A stretch of 64,000 bases of DNA from Catelliglobosispora koreensis DSM 44566. GTDB lineage: Bacteria; Actinomycetota; Actinomycetes; Mycobacteriales; Micromonosporaceae. The stretch is taken from positions 217,774 to 281,773 of the forward strand of contig NZ_KB903293.1 of NCBI RefSeq assembly GCF_000379685.1, written 5' to 3'. A program made the position numbers and the translations under genes. This document shows, piece after piece, positions 32,246 to 41,351 of this stretch. The notes under the pieces are model-generated. The model was given only the letters and a program-made list of their open reading frames with translations. It made no database searches and was not told the DNA's origin. The first letter of the stretch is position 1. Each line of letters opens with the position of its first letter.

Positions 32246-33427
32246 GTGCACCTTGTGAATAGCACGGTTTCTCCTTCCGGATTACTACAGCTTGACGCAC
32301 TGCTGTCCGATGAGGAACGTCAGATTCAGGACGTAGTGCGCAAGCTGATGGATGCCACCGTTCGCAGTGAAGTACATCACTGGTATGAACAGGGACGTGC
32401 CCCGATCCGCGAACTAGCAAACGAATTCGGAAGACTCGGGCTTCTCGGGATGCATCTGCACGGATACGGCTGTGCTGGGGCAAGTGCCGTGGCCTACGGT
32501 GTCGCGTGCATGGAGCTCGAAGCCGCCGACTCCGGCGTTCGTTCCCTGGTCAGCGTGCAGGGATCCCTTGCCATGTACGCGATCTGGCGCTTCGGTTCCG
32601 AAGAGCAGAAGCAGCGGTGGCTGCCCGGCATGGCCCGCGGTGAGTTCATCGGCTGCTTCGGGCTGACCGAGCCCGACCACGGCTCCGACCCGGCTTCGAT
32701 GTCCACGCGCGCCCGCAAGGACGGCAGCGACTGGATTCTGCATGGCAGCAAAATGTGGATCACTAACGCTCCGCTCGCGGATGTGGCCGTGATCTGGGCA
32801 CGGGCAGACGAAGGCGTGCGTGGGTTCGTCGTTCCGCTCGACACCCCGGGCGTGACGGTCCGCGAGATCAAGCAGAAGATGTCGCTACGGGCTTCTTCGA
32901 CCGGCGAGATCGTGCTCGATGACGTGCGGCTCCCGCAAGAAGCACAACTGCCCGAGGCGACTGGGCTCAAAGCTCCCCTGAGCTGCCTGACGGAAGCCCG
33001 GTACGGCATCGTCTGGGGTTCCCTGGGCGCCGGCCGCGACTGTCTGGAAACAGCTATTCGCTATGCACAGGAACGCATTCAGTTCGGCAAGCCGATCGCG
33101 AGCTTCCAGCTGACCCAGGCCAAAATCGCCGACATGGCGCTTGAAGTGCAGAAGGGTTTCCTGCTGGCGCTCCACTTAGGACGGATGGCCGATCAAGGAA
33201 AGCTCACGCCAGAAATGGTCAGCGTGGGCAAGCTGAACAACGTGCGTGAAGCGATCAAAATCGCGCGCGAGTGCCGCACCATCCTGGGCGCCAACGGGAT
33301 CTCCGGCGAATACCCGGTCATGCGGCACGCCAACAATCTAGAAAGCGTGCTCACCTACGAGGGCACGTCAGAGATCCACCAGCTGGTGATAGCCGCCAAA
33401 CTAACCGGAATCCAAGCGTTCAGTTAA
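32246..33427 (+). CDS. acyl-CoA dehydrogenase, glutaryl-CoA dehydrogenase-like
   Basis: A 393-residue flavoenzyme with the GCDH blocks: HLHGYGCAGASAVAYGVACM, EFIGCFGLTEPDHGSDPASM, GSKMWITNAPLADVAVIWAR, IQFGKPIASFQLTQAKIADM and LTYEGTSEIHQLVIAAKLTG, with the likely catalytic Glu372. GCDH oxidatively decarboxylates glutaryl-CoA to crotonyl-CoA; the key Arg cannot be checked here. Start GTG 32246 (or GTG 32255) without a Shine-Dalgarno suggests a leaderless message. Electrons go to ETF. It overlaps the convergent 97-aa gene by 8 bp. Confidence 0.83.
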   Translation: MHLVNSTVSPSGLLQLDALLSDEERQIQDVVRKLMDATVRSEVHHWYEQGRAPIRELANEFGRLGLLGMHLHGYGCAGASAVAYGVACMELEAADSGVRSLVSVQGSLAMYAIWRFGSEEQKQRWLPGMARGEFIGCFGLTEPDHGSDPASMSTRARKDGSDWILHGSKMWITNAPLADVAVIWARADEGVRGFVVPLDTPGVTVREIKQKMSLRASSTGEIVLDDVRLPQEAQLPEATGLKAPLSCLTEARYGIVWGSLGAGRDCLETAIRYAQERIQFGKPIASFQLTQAKIADMALEVQKGFLLALHLGRMADQGKLTPEMVSVGKLNNVREAIKIARECRTILGANGISGEYPVMRHANNLESVLTYEGTSEIHQLVIAAKLTGIQAFS

Positions 33428-33713
33428 GGACGAGGACCCGCACGTGAATCTGGTGACGTTGCTGCAAAGCGGCGCGTAGCGCGCGATGCAGCCCGTCTTC
33501 CAGGTAGAGCTCACCCTCCCACTCGACCACGTGCGGGAACAGGTCGCCGTAGAAGGTCGAGTCGTTCGCGAGCACCCGGTCGAGGCCAAGCTCCAGCTTT
33601 GTGGTGACGAGCTGGTCTAGGCGCACTGGACGAGGCGGAATGTCCGCCCACTGCTTCAAGGTGAAGCCGTGGTCGGGGTATGGACGCCCGTCCCGCACCG
33701 CCTTAAAGATCAC
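33420..33713 (-). CDS. conserved small actinobacterial protein (VapB/ParB-like annotation in relatives)
   Basis: A 97-residue protein: FKAVRDGRPYPDHGFTLKQW, RLDQLVTTKLELGLDRVLAN, DSTFYGDLFPHVVEWEGELY, LEDGLHRALRAALQQRHQIH. The DGLHR motif and layout recall ParB/sulfiredoxin-like small domains. Relatives in Streptomyces are, as I recall, labelled VapB-family antitoxin, but no toxin gene lies beside it here. I would not trust a toxin-antitoxin role without more. It converges on the GCDH-like gene. Confidence 0.65.
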   Translation of the reverse strand: MIFKAVRDGRPYPDHGFTLKQWADIPPRPVRLDQLVTTKLELGLDRVLANDSTFYGDLFPHVVEWEGELYLEDGLHRALRAALQQRHQIHVRVLVLN

Positions 33714-33748
33714 GTCTCCCCCTTCGTACCATCCCGCCGCCAGACAGC

Positions 33749-34345
33749 CTATCGCCAGCGCCCATAGTGCACGACTTCGTCTAAGGTTCGCCGCCCGCGC
33801 TTGAGTGACTTGGACTTATGGTCCGCCCGGCGATAGCCGACGCTAATAGCGCCAATGGGGACGAACTCCGGTGGTACCCCAAAATGGTCTTTGAAGGCAG
33901 GAATGTTCTCCGGCGGAATGCCGAAGAAGCACGCCCCCAGCCCTTCATCCACCGCTGTCAGCAGCATGAGCAGCGACGCCATCCCCGTGTCGATGTGCCA
34001 GTAAGGCACCGGCCAGCGCGCCTCGTCGCGGTCGGTCCAGCCCTTGTCAGGCTCGGCATAGCGGTCGAGATAGGCGGATTTGTTCGACAGCGGAATGATG
34101 ATCAGCGGCGCGTGGCGCATATTGGTGAGCCAGCTGTTCCACGATTTCGGTGTCGACACCGCCCAGAATTCCTCGAGTTCGGTGGGCGTCTGCAACACGA
34201 GAAATCCCCAGCCCTGCGAGAAACCGGCGCTGGGCGCGTGAATGGCATTGCTGAGCAGACGCTCCACAATGTCCGGTGGGATCGGACGGTCCGGGTCATA
34301 GTTGCGGACCATCCGCCGCCGCCTGACAACGTCAGAGAACTCCAT
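33749..34345 (-). CDS. nitroreductase-family flavoprotein
   Basis: A 198-residue FMN nitroreductase fold: VRRRRMVRNYDPDRPIPPDI near the N-terminus (FMN phosphate Arg), HAPSAGFSQGWGFLVL, WHIDTGMASLLMLLTAVDEG and LGACFFGIPPENIPAFKDHF near the C-terminus. It probably reduces quinones, nitro compounds or flavin-dependent substrates. The start ATG lies inside the end of the epimerase gene (14 bp overlap), so translation is coupled. The specific substrate is unknown. Confidence 0.85.
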   Translation of the reverse strand: MEFSDVVRRRRMVRNYDPDRPIPPDIVERLLSNAIHAPSAGFSQGWGFLVLQTPTELEEFWAVSTPKSWNSWLTNMRHAPLIIIPLSNKSAYLDRYAEPDKGWTDRDEARWPVPYWHIDTGMASLLMLLTAVDEGLGACFFGIPPENIPAFKDHFGVPPEFVPIGAISVGYRRADHKSKSLKRGRRTLDEVVHYGRWR

Positions 34346-35243
34346 GCCGAATTCCCCATTCGCCGTCCCAGGTGCCCCCCGGCGCGAGATGGATCAGATC
34401 GCGGCCGGACCGCAGGGCATCGGGAGGGCAGGTCATGGGCTCGATCGCGATCGAGCGGCGGCGGCGTTCCGGGGCCAGGGTGTCGCCGGTGAACAGCTGC
34501 CACCACTTGAACGCCTCGTCGGCCCACACGCGCACGGAGTTGCCATCGGGCGCGGTGACGACGACATCAGAGGTGCCATCGTCGTTGCGCACGACGTCGC
34601 CCAGGGCCAGATCCAGTTCCGTAGCACCGATTTTGCGGGCCACGCTGTAATCGAACTCGCCACCAGTCACGCGAGCGGCGCCAATCGGCAGGTTGCGCCC
34701 ATCGAGCAGCAGCCGGTTACGCGCCTTCACGAGCAATTCACAATCATTTATGGGTACTGCCGAAGCACGCACATAAGGGTGGGTCCCGAACCCAAACGGA
34801 GCGTCTGACTGGCTCAGGTTCTCAGCGAAGTGATGTGCCTTCAGTCCGTTCGGGCCCAGCGAATACGTGGTGCGCAGGAGCAGCTTCCACGGATAGCCGG
34901 GGCGCGGATGCAAGGTCAGCTCCACCGTCACGGCGTCAGCGGAATGTTGCACCGTTTGCCAGGGCAGCCACCGCACCAGGCCATGGATCGCGTTGTGGTG
35001 CGCGGGTTCCGTGAGCGGCAACTGATAGGGGTTCCCGCCGTACTTATACGCACCGTCGCGTAACCGGTTTGGCCACGGGGCGAGCTGTTGCCCGGCGCCA
35101 CCGGGGCAGATCTCGTCCGCGCTATAGCCGTCCAGCACGGCAACCCCGCCGGCCTGATACTCGCGCAAGCCCCCGCCGACCTCGGTCACCACAGCAACCT
35201 GGTCACCGTGGGCGATGGTCCATTGTGTACCGCTCGCCGTCAC
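34332..35243 (-). CDS. aldose 1-epimerase family protein
   Basis: A 303-residue protein of the galactose-mutarotase fold. FGFGTHPYVRASAVPINDCE holds the conserved His of the active site, HNAIHGLVRWLPW carries the first His pair (HN/HG), and the C-terminal Glu region is around SIAIEPMTCPPDALRSG. It interconverts alpha and beta anomers of hexoses. Start GTG or ATG near 35243. It is the first gene of a two-gene operon with the nitroreductase. Confidence 0.87.
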   Translation of the reverse strand: MTASGTQWTIAHGDQVAVVTEVGGGLREYQAGGVAVLDGYSADEICPGGAGQQLAPWPNRLRDGAYKYGGNPYQLPLTEPAHHNAIHGLVRWLPWQTVQHSADAVTVELTLHPRPGYPWKLLLRTTYSLGPNGLKAHHFAENLSQSDAPFGFGTHPYVRASAVPINDCELLVKARNRLLLDGRNLPIGAARVTGGEFDYSVARKIGATELDLALGDVVRNDDGTSDVVVTAPDGNSVRVWADEAFKWWQLFTGDTLAPERRRRSIAIEPMTCPPDALRSGRDLIHLAPGGTWDGEWGIRHGVL

Positions 35244-35267
35244 GATTGTGGACCTTACCGCCTCCCG

Positions 35268-35912
35268 TTACGGCGCGAGGCGTTCAACGGTCCATTCACC
35301 GTTAACCAGGCGGTAGACCAGACGGTCGTGCAGCCGGCTCGGGCGGCCCTGCCAGAACTCGACCGCGTCGGGTCGCACGGCGAACCCGCCCCAATGCGGT
35401 GGTGCTTTGATCTCGCCCTCGAACTCGGCGGCCATTTCCGTGAACGCGTCCTCAAGCTCAGCGCGGCCCTTGAGCACCTGCGACTGCGGACTCGCCCACG
35501 CCCCGAGCTGCGACTGACGTGGCCGTTGCGCGAAGTAGGCCTCCGTCTCGGCACGGGTCACCTTCTCCGCCCGTCCCGTGATCACGACTTGCCGGTGCAG
35601 GGCATACCACGGGAAGACCAGGCTGCAATACGGATTGGCGTCCAGTTCACGGCCCTTGCGGGAGGTGTAGTTCGTGAAGAAGGTCAGCCGTTCCTCGTCG
35701 AACGCCTTCAGCAAAACTGTCCGCGCACTGGGCCGGCCATCCGGGGTCGCGGTCGCCACAATCATCGCGTTGGGCTCGGGAAGGCCGCTGGCGACCGCGT
35801 CGGCGAACCACTTGGCCAACTGCGTGTGCCAATCAGCGGCCAGTCCCGCCTCGAGCAGGGCCGGGTGGTCATAATCCAGCCGCATTCGGGACGGATCCGG
35901 TGTGCTCATCAT
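35268..35912 (-). CDS. pdxH: pyridoxamine 5'-phosphate oxidase
   Basis: A 214-residue FMN oxidase that makes pyridoxal 5'-phosphate from pyridoxamine or pyridoxine phosphate. Typical blocks are GRPSARTVLLKAFDEERLTF, TNYTSRKGRELDANPYCSLV (FMN binding), FPWYALHRQVVITGRAEKV and the C-terminal PHWGGFAVRPDAVEFWQGRP then SRLHDR and WTVERLAP. ATG 35912 or 35909 is the start; AAGGTG lies about 8 bases upstream of 35912. Divergent from the citrate synthase gene with about 170 bp between. Confidence 0.93.
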   Translation of the reverse strand: MMSTPDPSRMRLDYDHPALLEAGLAADWHTQLAKWFADAVASGLPEPNAMIVATATPDGRPSARTVLLKAFDEERLTFFTNYTSRKGRELDANPYCSLVFPWYALHRQVVITGRAEKVTRAETEAYFAQRPRQSQLGAWASPQSQVLKGRAELEDAFTEMAAEFEGEIKAPPHWGGFAVRPDAVEFWQGRPSRLHDRLVYRLVNGEWTVERLAP

Positions 35913-36083
35913 CACTACTTCACCTTAGTTCTGCCGTACACGGCCGCAGATTATTGCGTCAATGGGTGCATCTCGCGAAAGAATGTCGGCTGACGCACAA
36001 CCCGGTTGGGTCGCCAAGGCCGGCTCTTGGGGGGAAGATGTGCACGAAATAGCTTCGAAACCCGAAGACACTTTGGAGAGATG

Positions 36084-37190
36084 ATGTCCGACTTCAAGCC
36101 GGGCCTGGAGGGCGTGATCGCCTTCGAGACCGAGATCGCCGAGCCCGATAAAGAAGGCGGCGCTCTGCGATATAGAGGTGTCGACATCGAAGACCTCATC
36201 GGCCAGGTGTCGTTCGGCAACGTCTGGGCCCTCCTGGTCGACGGCAAGTTCGGTCCCGGCCTTCCGCCGGCCGAGCCGTTCCCGGTGCCGGTGCACTCCG
36301 GTGACATTCGCGTCGACGTGCAGTCCGCGGTCGCCATGCTGGCGCCTTACTGGGGTCTAGGCCAGCTGCTCGACATCTCTGACGAGCAGGCTCGCGAAGA
36401 CTTGGCCCGCGTCTCCGTCACCGCACTGTCCTTTGTGGCGCAGTCAGCCCGCGGTCTTGGCCTGCCGGCCGTGCCGCAGAAGGAGATCGACAAGGCTTCC
36501 ACGATCGTCGAGCGCTTCATGAAGCGCTGGCGCGGCGAGCCTGACCCGCGTCACGTCAAGGCGGTCGACGCCTACTTCATCTCCGCCGCCGAGCACGGCA
36601 TGAACGCCTCGACGTTCACCACGCGCGTGGTCGCCTCGACCGGTGCTGACACCGCAGCCTGCATCTCCTCCGGCATCGGTGCCCTGTCCGGCCCGCTGCA
36701 CGGTGGTGCTCCCTCCCGCGTGCTGCACATGATCGAGGCCGTTGAGCGTTCCGGCGACGCCGAGAGCTATGTCAAGGGAGTCCTCGACCGTGGCGAGCGC
36801 CTGATGGGCTTTGGCCACCGGGTCTACCGGGCCGAGGACCCGCGCGCCCGCGTCCTGCGGCGCACCGCCAAGGAGCTCGGTGCCCCGCGCTTCGAGGTCG
36901 CCGAGGCACTGGAGAAGGCAGCGCTGGCCGAGCTTCGCGCCCGCCGTCCCGACCGTGTGCTCGAGACCAACGTCGAGTTCTGGTCAGCCGTGGTCCTCGA
37001 CTTCGCCGAGGTTCCGGCACACATGTTCACCTCGATGTTCACCTGCGCCCGAGTAGCCGGCTGGTCCGCGCACACGCTGGAGCAGAAGAAGCTCAACCGC
37101 CTCGTGCGGCCGTCGGCGATCTACGTCGGCCCCGGCCCGCGCAAGCCGTTCGATGTCGAAGGCTGGGACAGCATTCCGCACGGCCAGTAA
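36084..37190 (+). CDS. citrate synthase
   Basis: From ATG 36084 (GGAG 5 bases upstream) the product is 368 residues. It has AEHGMNASTFTTRVVASTGA (first catalytic His), SGPLHGGAPSRVLHMI (second His), MGFGHRVYRAEDPRARVLRR and the Asp region ETNVEFWSAVVLDFAEVPAH. It condenses acetyl-CoA and oxaloacetate; a methylcitrate synthase role cannot be excluded. The short length matches the actinobacterial CitA-type rather than the 430-residue hexameric GltA. Longer upstream frame (from 36006) has no supportive site. Confidence 0.92.
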   Translation: MSDFKPGLEGVIAFETEIAEPDKEGGALRYRGVDIEDLIGQVSFGNVWALLVDGKFGPGLPPAEPFPVPVHSGDIRVDVQSAVAMLAPYWGLGQLLDISDEQAREDLARVSVTALSFVAQSARGLGLPAVPQKEIDKASTIVERFMKRWRGEPDPRHVKAVDAYFISAAEHGMNASTFTTRVVASTGADTAACISSGIGALSGPLHGGAPSRVLHMIEAVERSGDAESYVKGVLDRGERLMGFGHRVYRAEDPRARVLRRTAKELGAPRFEVAEALEKAALAELRARRPDRVLETNVEFWSAVVLDFAEVPAHMFTSMFTCARVAGWSAHTLEQKKLNRLVRPSAIYVGPGPRKPFDVEGWDSIPHGQ

Positions 37191-37317
37191 CCAACAGCAG
37201 CAATTCCTGGCGCGCGCTAAAGCAACGCGCACTCACGGTCTCCGTGAACACAAGTGACAGGGCTCACGCCCTGGGCTGAGACATCCATCGCATGGCGGTC
37301 ATCTCTGCTCTGGCAGG

Positions 37318-38427
37318 ATGGCCGCCATGCGCATTCCCGCTGAACTGCTGCCCGCAGATGGCCGCTTTTGCTGCGGCCCATCGAAGATCCGGCCTGCCGC
37401 GGTCGAGTCCCTGAGCGACGTTGCTCAGTCCTTCCTCGGCACCTCTCACCGGCAGAAGACGGTGAAGGATCAAGTCGCCAGATTGCGGCAGGGCATCTCC
37501 AGTTTCTTCGGGCTGCCAGAGGGCTACGAAGTGATCATCGGCAATGGTGGAACGACGGCCTTCTGGGAGGTCGCCACGTTTTCACTGATCCGCGACAAGG
37601 CCCAGTTCGCCACGTTTGGTGAGTTCGGCGCCAAGTTCGCCAAAGCCGTCAAGGACGCCCCGTTCCTCAGCGCCCCGACTGTCCACAAAGGAGAGCCCGG
37701 CTCGGCCTCGTTCCTCGTCGCCGAGGAAGGCGTTGACGCCTATGGCATCACGCAAAACGAGACGTCCACGGGCGTGGCGGTGCCGGTCGAGCGGGTCGCC
37801 GCCGATGGCCTGATGCTGCACGACGCCACTAGCGCCGCAGGTGGCCTGGCCGTCGATTTGACCCAGTCCGATGTGTACTACTTCGCGCCCCAGAAGTGCT
37901 TCGCTTCCGACGGCGGGCTCTGGATCGCCCTGCTCTCCCCCGCGGCGATCGCCCGTGCCGAGGAGATCAAAGCCAGTGGCCGCTACATTCCCGCGTTCCT
38001 TGACCTGGTCACCGCGATCGAAAACTCGCGGCTGGAACAGACCCTGAACACGCCCGCCCTGGCGACGATCTTCCTTGCCGCGGAGCAAACCGACTGGATG
38101 AACGCCCAAGGCGGACTGTCATGGGCGGCCAACCGCACGGCGGAAAGCGCTGGGATCATTTACCAATGGGCGGAGAAATCCGAGGTCGCGACGCCTTTTG
38201 TCACCGACCCCGCGCTGCGGTCCAATGTGGTTGCCACGATTGACTTTGCTGACAGTGTCGACGCGGCCAAGCTCGCGAAGGTCTTGCGCGAGAACGGGAT
38301 CGTCGACACCGAGCCCTACCGCAAACTGGGCCGCAACCAGCTGCGCATCGCGCTCTATCCCGCGATCGAACCGTCCGATGTGCAAGCTTTGACCGCATCT
38401 ATCGACTGGGTCATCGAGCACCTATAG
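37318..38427 (+). CDS. serC: phosphoserine aminotransferase
   Basis: A 369-residue PLP aminotransferase of the actinobacterial SerC type: FCCGPSKIRPAAVESLSDVA, GNGGTTAFWEVATFSLIRDK, DATSAAGGLAVDLTQSDVYY and YFAPQKCFASDGG with Lys193 for the Schiff base. It converts phosphohydroxypyruvate to phosphoserine. Start ATG 37318 or ATG 37327 (AGG at proper distance from the second). Two small hairpins lie in the 127-bp leader, of unknown role. A stem-loop follows the stop. Confidence 0.92.
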   Translation: MAAMRIPAELLPADGRFCCGPSKIRPAAVESLSDVAQSFLGTSHRQKTVKDQVARLRQGISSFFGLPEGYEVIIGNGGTTAFWEVATFSLIRDKAQFATFGEFGAKFAKAVKDAPFLSAPTVHKGEPGSASFLVAEEGVDAYGITQNETSTGVAVPVERVAADGLMLHDATSAAGGLAVDLTQSDVYYFAPQKCFASDGGLWIALLSPAAIARAEEIKASGRYIPAFLDLVTAIENSRLEQTLNTPALATIFLAAEQTDWMNAQGGLSWAANRTAESAGIIYQWAEKSEVATPFVTDPALRSNVVATIDFADSVDAAKLAKVLRENGIVDTEPYRKLGRNQLRIALYPAIEPSDVQALTASIDWVIEHL

Positions 38428-38447
38428 CGCGGATTCATTTCGCGCGG

Positions 38448-38480
38448 CGTGGCGGGGTGTCTTAATGGGCACCCGCCACG
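38448..38480 (+). terminator. strong hairpin after serC
   Basis: CGTGGCGGG at 38448-38456 pairs exactly with CCCGCCACG at 38472-38480; inner bases extend the stem with a bulged G and a G-T pair around a TTAAT-like loop. It follows the serC stop (38427) by 20 bases and precedes the sepH promoter. No T-tract follows, so it may be a rho-dependent or weak intrinsic terminator, or an RNA-stability element. Confidence 0.55.
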
Positions 38481-38561
38481 TACGGTGTCACGTGGAACGT
38501 CATGCCGATGCCACATTTCCCCCGTGGACGCGGCACAGAACTTGGGGACGGAGGACAGCGC

Positions 38562-39563
38562 GTGCGGCCAGTGCGGTTCGTTGCCCTCTCCGAAGATGGT
38601 CAAGCACTCGTCCTAGCGGATGAAGTCGGCCGTCTGCTTTCACTGCCGATTGATGAACGAGTCACCACCGCAATCGATCCGGATCGCGCCCCAGCTCCCG
38701 GCACTGTGACCATCGCCACAGTCGCCTACGACGGCTCCAACACCTTGTCCCCACGGGACATTCAGGCTCGCATCCGCTCCGGCGAAAGCGCTGATGACGT
38801 CGCGCGCATCGCGGGAGTGCCCGTTGACCGCGTGCTGCGTTACGCCGGCCCGGTGCTGCAAGAGCGGGCCATGCTCGCGCAACACGCACGGCGTACCAGG
38901 CTGAAGTCCTCTGACAAAGGCGCGACGCTCGCCGATGTCGTTGATGGACGGCTCGCCCAGCACGGCATCGACACCGAGAAGATCTCTTGGGATGCCTACC
39001 GGCGCGAAGACGGCACCTGGCGCATTGTCGCGACGTGGCCGTCGGGCAAAGCGACCGCTCAAGCGGTGTGGGAGCTAGACCGCAATCGTCAGCAGGTCGC
39101 CCCACACGACGACATGGCGCAATACCTATGTGCCGAGCGGCCGACCCAAATTCTTGGCCAAGACCCGTCCGCTGGTCAGGGTCCTGTCGCGCGCACCGGC
39201 CGGGATCTTTCCGGCCACGGTTTGCCAGGCGCGGCCGCGACCGGTGGCCGTCCCAGCCGTGACCCGATCCGGGCTGGCCGCGACGCGCTCATCGCGGCGA
39301 TGGACCGCCCGATCGGTGCCGGGCCAGGCCGTGGTCTTGACGTGCCCAACGAGGCTCCGCGGCAGCGTCCCGTCGCCCCTAGTGCCTTTGACGCTGATCC
39401 TGACGCGCCAAAGGAAGTTCCTGCCGTTCCCTCGCTCGCTGTGCTGCGCCCGCGCCGTCAGACGACCGAGACCAACGCGCAGAACCCCGACAAGCCACGC
39501 AAGCGTTTGCCCAGCTGGGACGACGTTTTGTTCGGTGGTGCGCCAGCGGCCCGCGAAAGCTGA
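38562..39563 (+). CDS. sepH: septation protein SepH
   Basis: From GTG 38562 (GGAGG upstream) the product is 333 residues. The N-terminal domain starts RPVRFVALSEDGQALVLADE and includes LSPRDIQARIRSGESADDVA plus a helix-turn-helix (IAGVPVDRVLRYAGPVLQER). The C-terminal half is disordered and Pro/Arg-rich and ends RKRLPSWDDVLFG, a conserved short motif. Known SepH binds FtsZ and stimulates its assembly during actinobacterial cell division. An ATG at 38502 in the same frame is less likely. Confidence 0.9.
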   Translation: MRPVRFVALSEDGQALVLADEVGRLLSLPIDERVTTAIDPDRAPAPGTVTIATVAYDGSNTLSPRDIQARIRSGESADDVARIAGVPVDRVLRYAGPVLQERAMLAQHARRTRLKSSDKGATLADVVDGRLAQHGIDTEKISWDAYRREDGTWRIVATWPSGKATAQAVWELDRNRQQVAPHDDMAQYLCAERPTQILGQDPSAGQGPVARTGRDLSGHGLPGAAATGGRPSRDPIRAGRDALIAAMDRPIGAGPGRGLDVPNEAPRQRPVAPSAFDADPDAPKEVPAVPSLAVLRPRRQTTETNAQNPDKPRKRLPSWDDVLFGGAPAARES

Positions 39564-39613
39564 CGCTTTCCGCGCCTGGGCTTTCCGATGTCCAGGAGAG
39601 CTAATGTTCCGGC

Positions 39614-40606
39614 ATGGAATTCACTTCCCTGGGCCGGACCGGCCTGACGGCCAGCAGGTTGTGCCTTGGCACGATGAACTTCGGCCCCAAAACGTCCGAG
39701 CCAGATAGCTACGCGATCATGGACCGGGCGCTGGAGCACGGCATCAACTTCTTTGACACCGCTGATGTCTACGGCTGGAAGACCGGCGAAGGGGTCACCG
39801 AGCAGATCATTGGCCGGTGGTTCGCCCAAGGCGGCGGCCGCCGCGACAAAGTCGTGCTGGCGACCAAGGTCTACGGCCGGATGGGCGACTGGCCCAACGA
39901 CCGTGGACTATCGGCCCGGCACATCATCAAGGCCTGCGACGATTCGTTGCGTCGCTTGCAAACCGACTGGATCGATCTCTACCAGATGCACCACGTCGAG
40001 CGAACGACGCCGTGGGAAGAGATCTGGCAGGCGATGGAGATCCTCGTCAACTCCGGCAAGGTGCGTTACGTCGGCTCGTCTAACTTCGCTGGCTGGCACC
40101 TGGCCACGGCACAGGAATCCGCTAAGGCGCGGCACTTCCTCGGGCTCGTGTCCGAGCAGTGCATCTACAACCTCTTCGAGCGTCACGTCGAGCTGGAGGT
40201 CATCCCGGCCGCGCAGCACTACGGCATCGGCATCATCCCTTGGTCACCGCTGCACGGTGGACTTCTGAGCGGCGTGCTGAAGCGGGCCAAGGAAGGCAGC
40301 GCCGCCCGCGCCACCGAGCAAGGTGGACGCTCGCAGGACGCGCTCGCCGAAAACCGCGCCACGATCGAGGCCTACGAGAAGCTGGCTGAGTCGCTCGAAG
40401 CTGACGCGGCTAACCTCGCGCTCGGCTGGCTGCTGTCGCGGCCGGGCGTCACCGCGCCGATCATCGGCCCGAGAACCCTTGAGCAGCTTGACAATGCGCT
40501 CGGAGCACTCGATGTCAACCTGGACAGCGAGACACTGTCGCGTTTGGACGAACTGTTCCCGCCGATCGGTAAGGGCGGCCCCGGCCCCGAAGCGTGGGCT
40601 TGGTAG
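39614..40606 (+). CDS. aldo/keto reductase
   Basis: A 330-residue AKR with TIM-barrel motifs: FFDTADVYGWKTGEGVTEQI (catalytic Asp and Tyr, about 38-57), KVVLATKVYG (catalytic Lys), YQMHHVERTTPWEEIWQAME (His), and LSRPGVTAPIIGPRTLEQLD for the NADP(H) phosphate. It resembles YajO/GSP69-type enzymes. Substrate unknown. It stands on its own; the sepH gene is 50 bp upstream and its stop abuts the thpR stop. Confidence 0.9.
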   Translation: MEFTSLGRTGLTASRLCLGTMNFGPKTSEPDSYAIMDRALEHGINFFDTADVYGWKTGEGVTEQIIGRWFAQGGGRRDKVVLATKVYGRMGDWPNDRGLSARHIIKACDDSLRRLQTDWIDLYQMHHVERTTPWEEIWQAMEILVNSGKVRYVGSSNFAGWHLATAQESAKARHFLGLVSEQCIYNLFERHVELEVIPAAQHYGIGIIPWSPLHGGLLSGVLKRAKEGSAARATEQGGRSQDALAENRATIEAYEKLAESLEADAANLALGWLLSRPGVTAPIIGPRTLEQLDNALGALDVNLDSETLSRLDELFPPIGKGGPGPEAWAW

Positions 40607-41116
40607 TCAGGACCCGAGTGGCCAGGCCCCTAGCCGGTGATAAGCCGGGTGGGGGCCTAACTCGCTGCGCACCAAGAAAAGCTCGGCCGGACGCCAGGAC
40701 GGTCCGTGATAGGAGCGCATCGTCTCGATAACGGACCGCTGCAGCTCGTGCTTGGGGCGCGCCAGCGTCAAATGCGGGCGATATTTGCGGTCGTCGGGCT
40801 CAATCCTGTTGGCGCGCATGGCAATGCGAACGTGCTTGTTGAGCTTGCGCAACCCGTCGACGTCGCCCGCGACACCGGCCCAAAAGACCGCTTCGCCAAA
40901 CTGTCCCGTCCCGCTAACGGACACCTCCCCGATAGGAGCCAACAGAGCCTCACCCATCGCCTTCGCCGCCGCGGCCTCATCAGCATCGCCAAGGAAGGCG
41001 ATCGTGATGTGCCAGCGATCTTCCGGAATATGCTTCTCGAGTCTCAGCTGATCGACCACTTTGGACAGATGGCCGATCACTTCCGGCGGCGGAAACAAAG
41101 CGACAAACAGGCTCAC
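40607..41116 (-). CDS. thpR: RNA 2',3'-cyclic phosphodiesterase (2H family)
   Basis: A 169-residue 2H phosphoesterase with both HxTx motifs: WHITIAFLG (His36, Thr38) and YRPHLTLAR (His115, Thr117). It hydrolyses 2',3'-cyclic phosphate ends or acts as a 2'-5' RNA ligase. Length and motif spacing are typical of LigT/ThpR. GTG start at 41116. Its stop abuts the stop of the aldo/keto reductase (40606/40607). Confidence 0.9.
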   Translation of the reverse strand: MSLFVALFPPPEVIGHLSKVVDQLRLEKHIPEDRWHITIAFLGDADEAAAAKAMGEALLAPIGEVSVSGTGQFGEAVFWAGVAGDVDGLRKLNKHVRIAMRANRIEPDDRKYRPHLTLARPKHELQRSVIETMRSYHGPSWRPAELFLVRSELGPHPAYHRLGAWPLGS

Positions 41117-41171
41117 ACAGCCAGTTTCCCACGCCGCCCGGCGTCAAACGGCACCGCGCGAAGCGGCACGA

Positions 41172-41305
41172 GACGAAAGCGCGGCAAGGCGTAGGACCAA
41201 GCGGCACGGCACGAAGCGGCACCGCGCCAGGCGTGCACTGCGCAGGGCGCGCACGGGACGAAAGCGCGGCAAGGCGTAGGACCAAGCGGCACGGCACGAA
41301 GCGGC
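41172..41305. repeat. 49-bp perfect direct repeat, 85 bp apart
   Basis: The 49-base sequence beginning GACGAAAGCGCGGCAAGGCG occurs identically at 41172-41220 and 41257-41305. Shorter copies of CGGCACGAAGCGGCACC-like words lie between and before them. The region is non-coding between thpR and the next gene. It reads as a recent duplication, with no promoter or terminator I can recognise. Confidence 0.75.
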
Positions 41306-41351
41306 GCGGCAGGGCGCGAGGACTGACGTGGCGCTAAGGCGGTGGTGTCGG

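Noticed and set aside
33420-33713. VapBC toxin-antitoxin system
   Set aside because: No PIN-domain toxin is adjacent and the protein lacks a VapB DNA-binding motif I can identify.
37191-37317. TPP or other riboswitch before serC because of CTGAGA and hairpins
   Set aside because: The remaining conserved parts of the TPP motif are missing; only two small stem-loops are seen.
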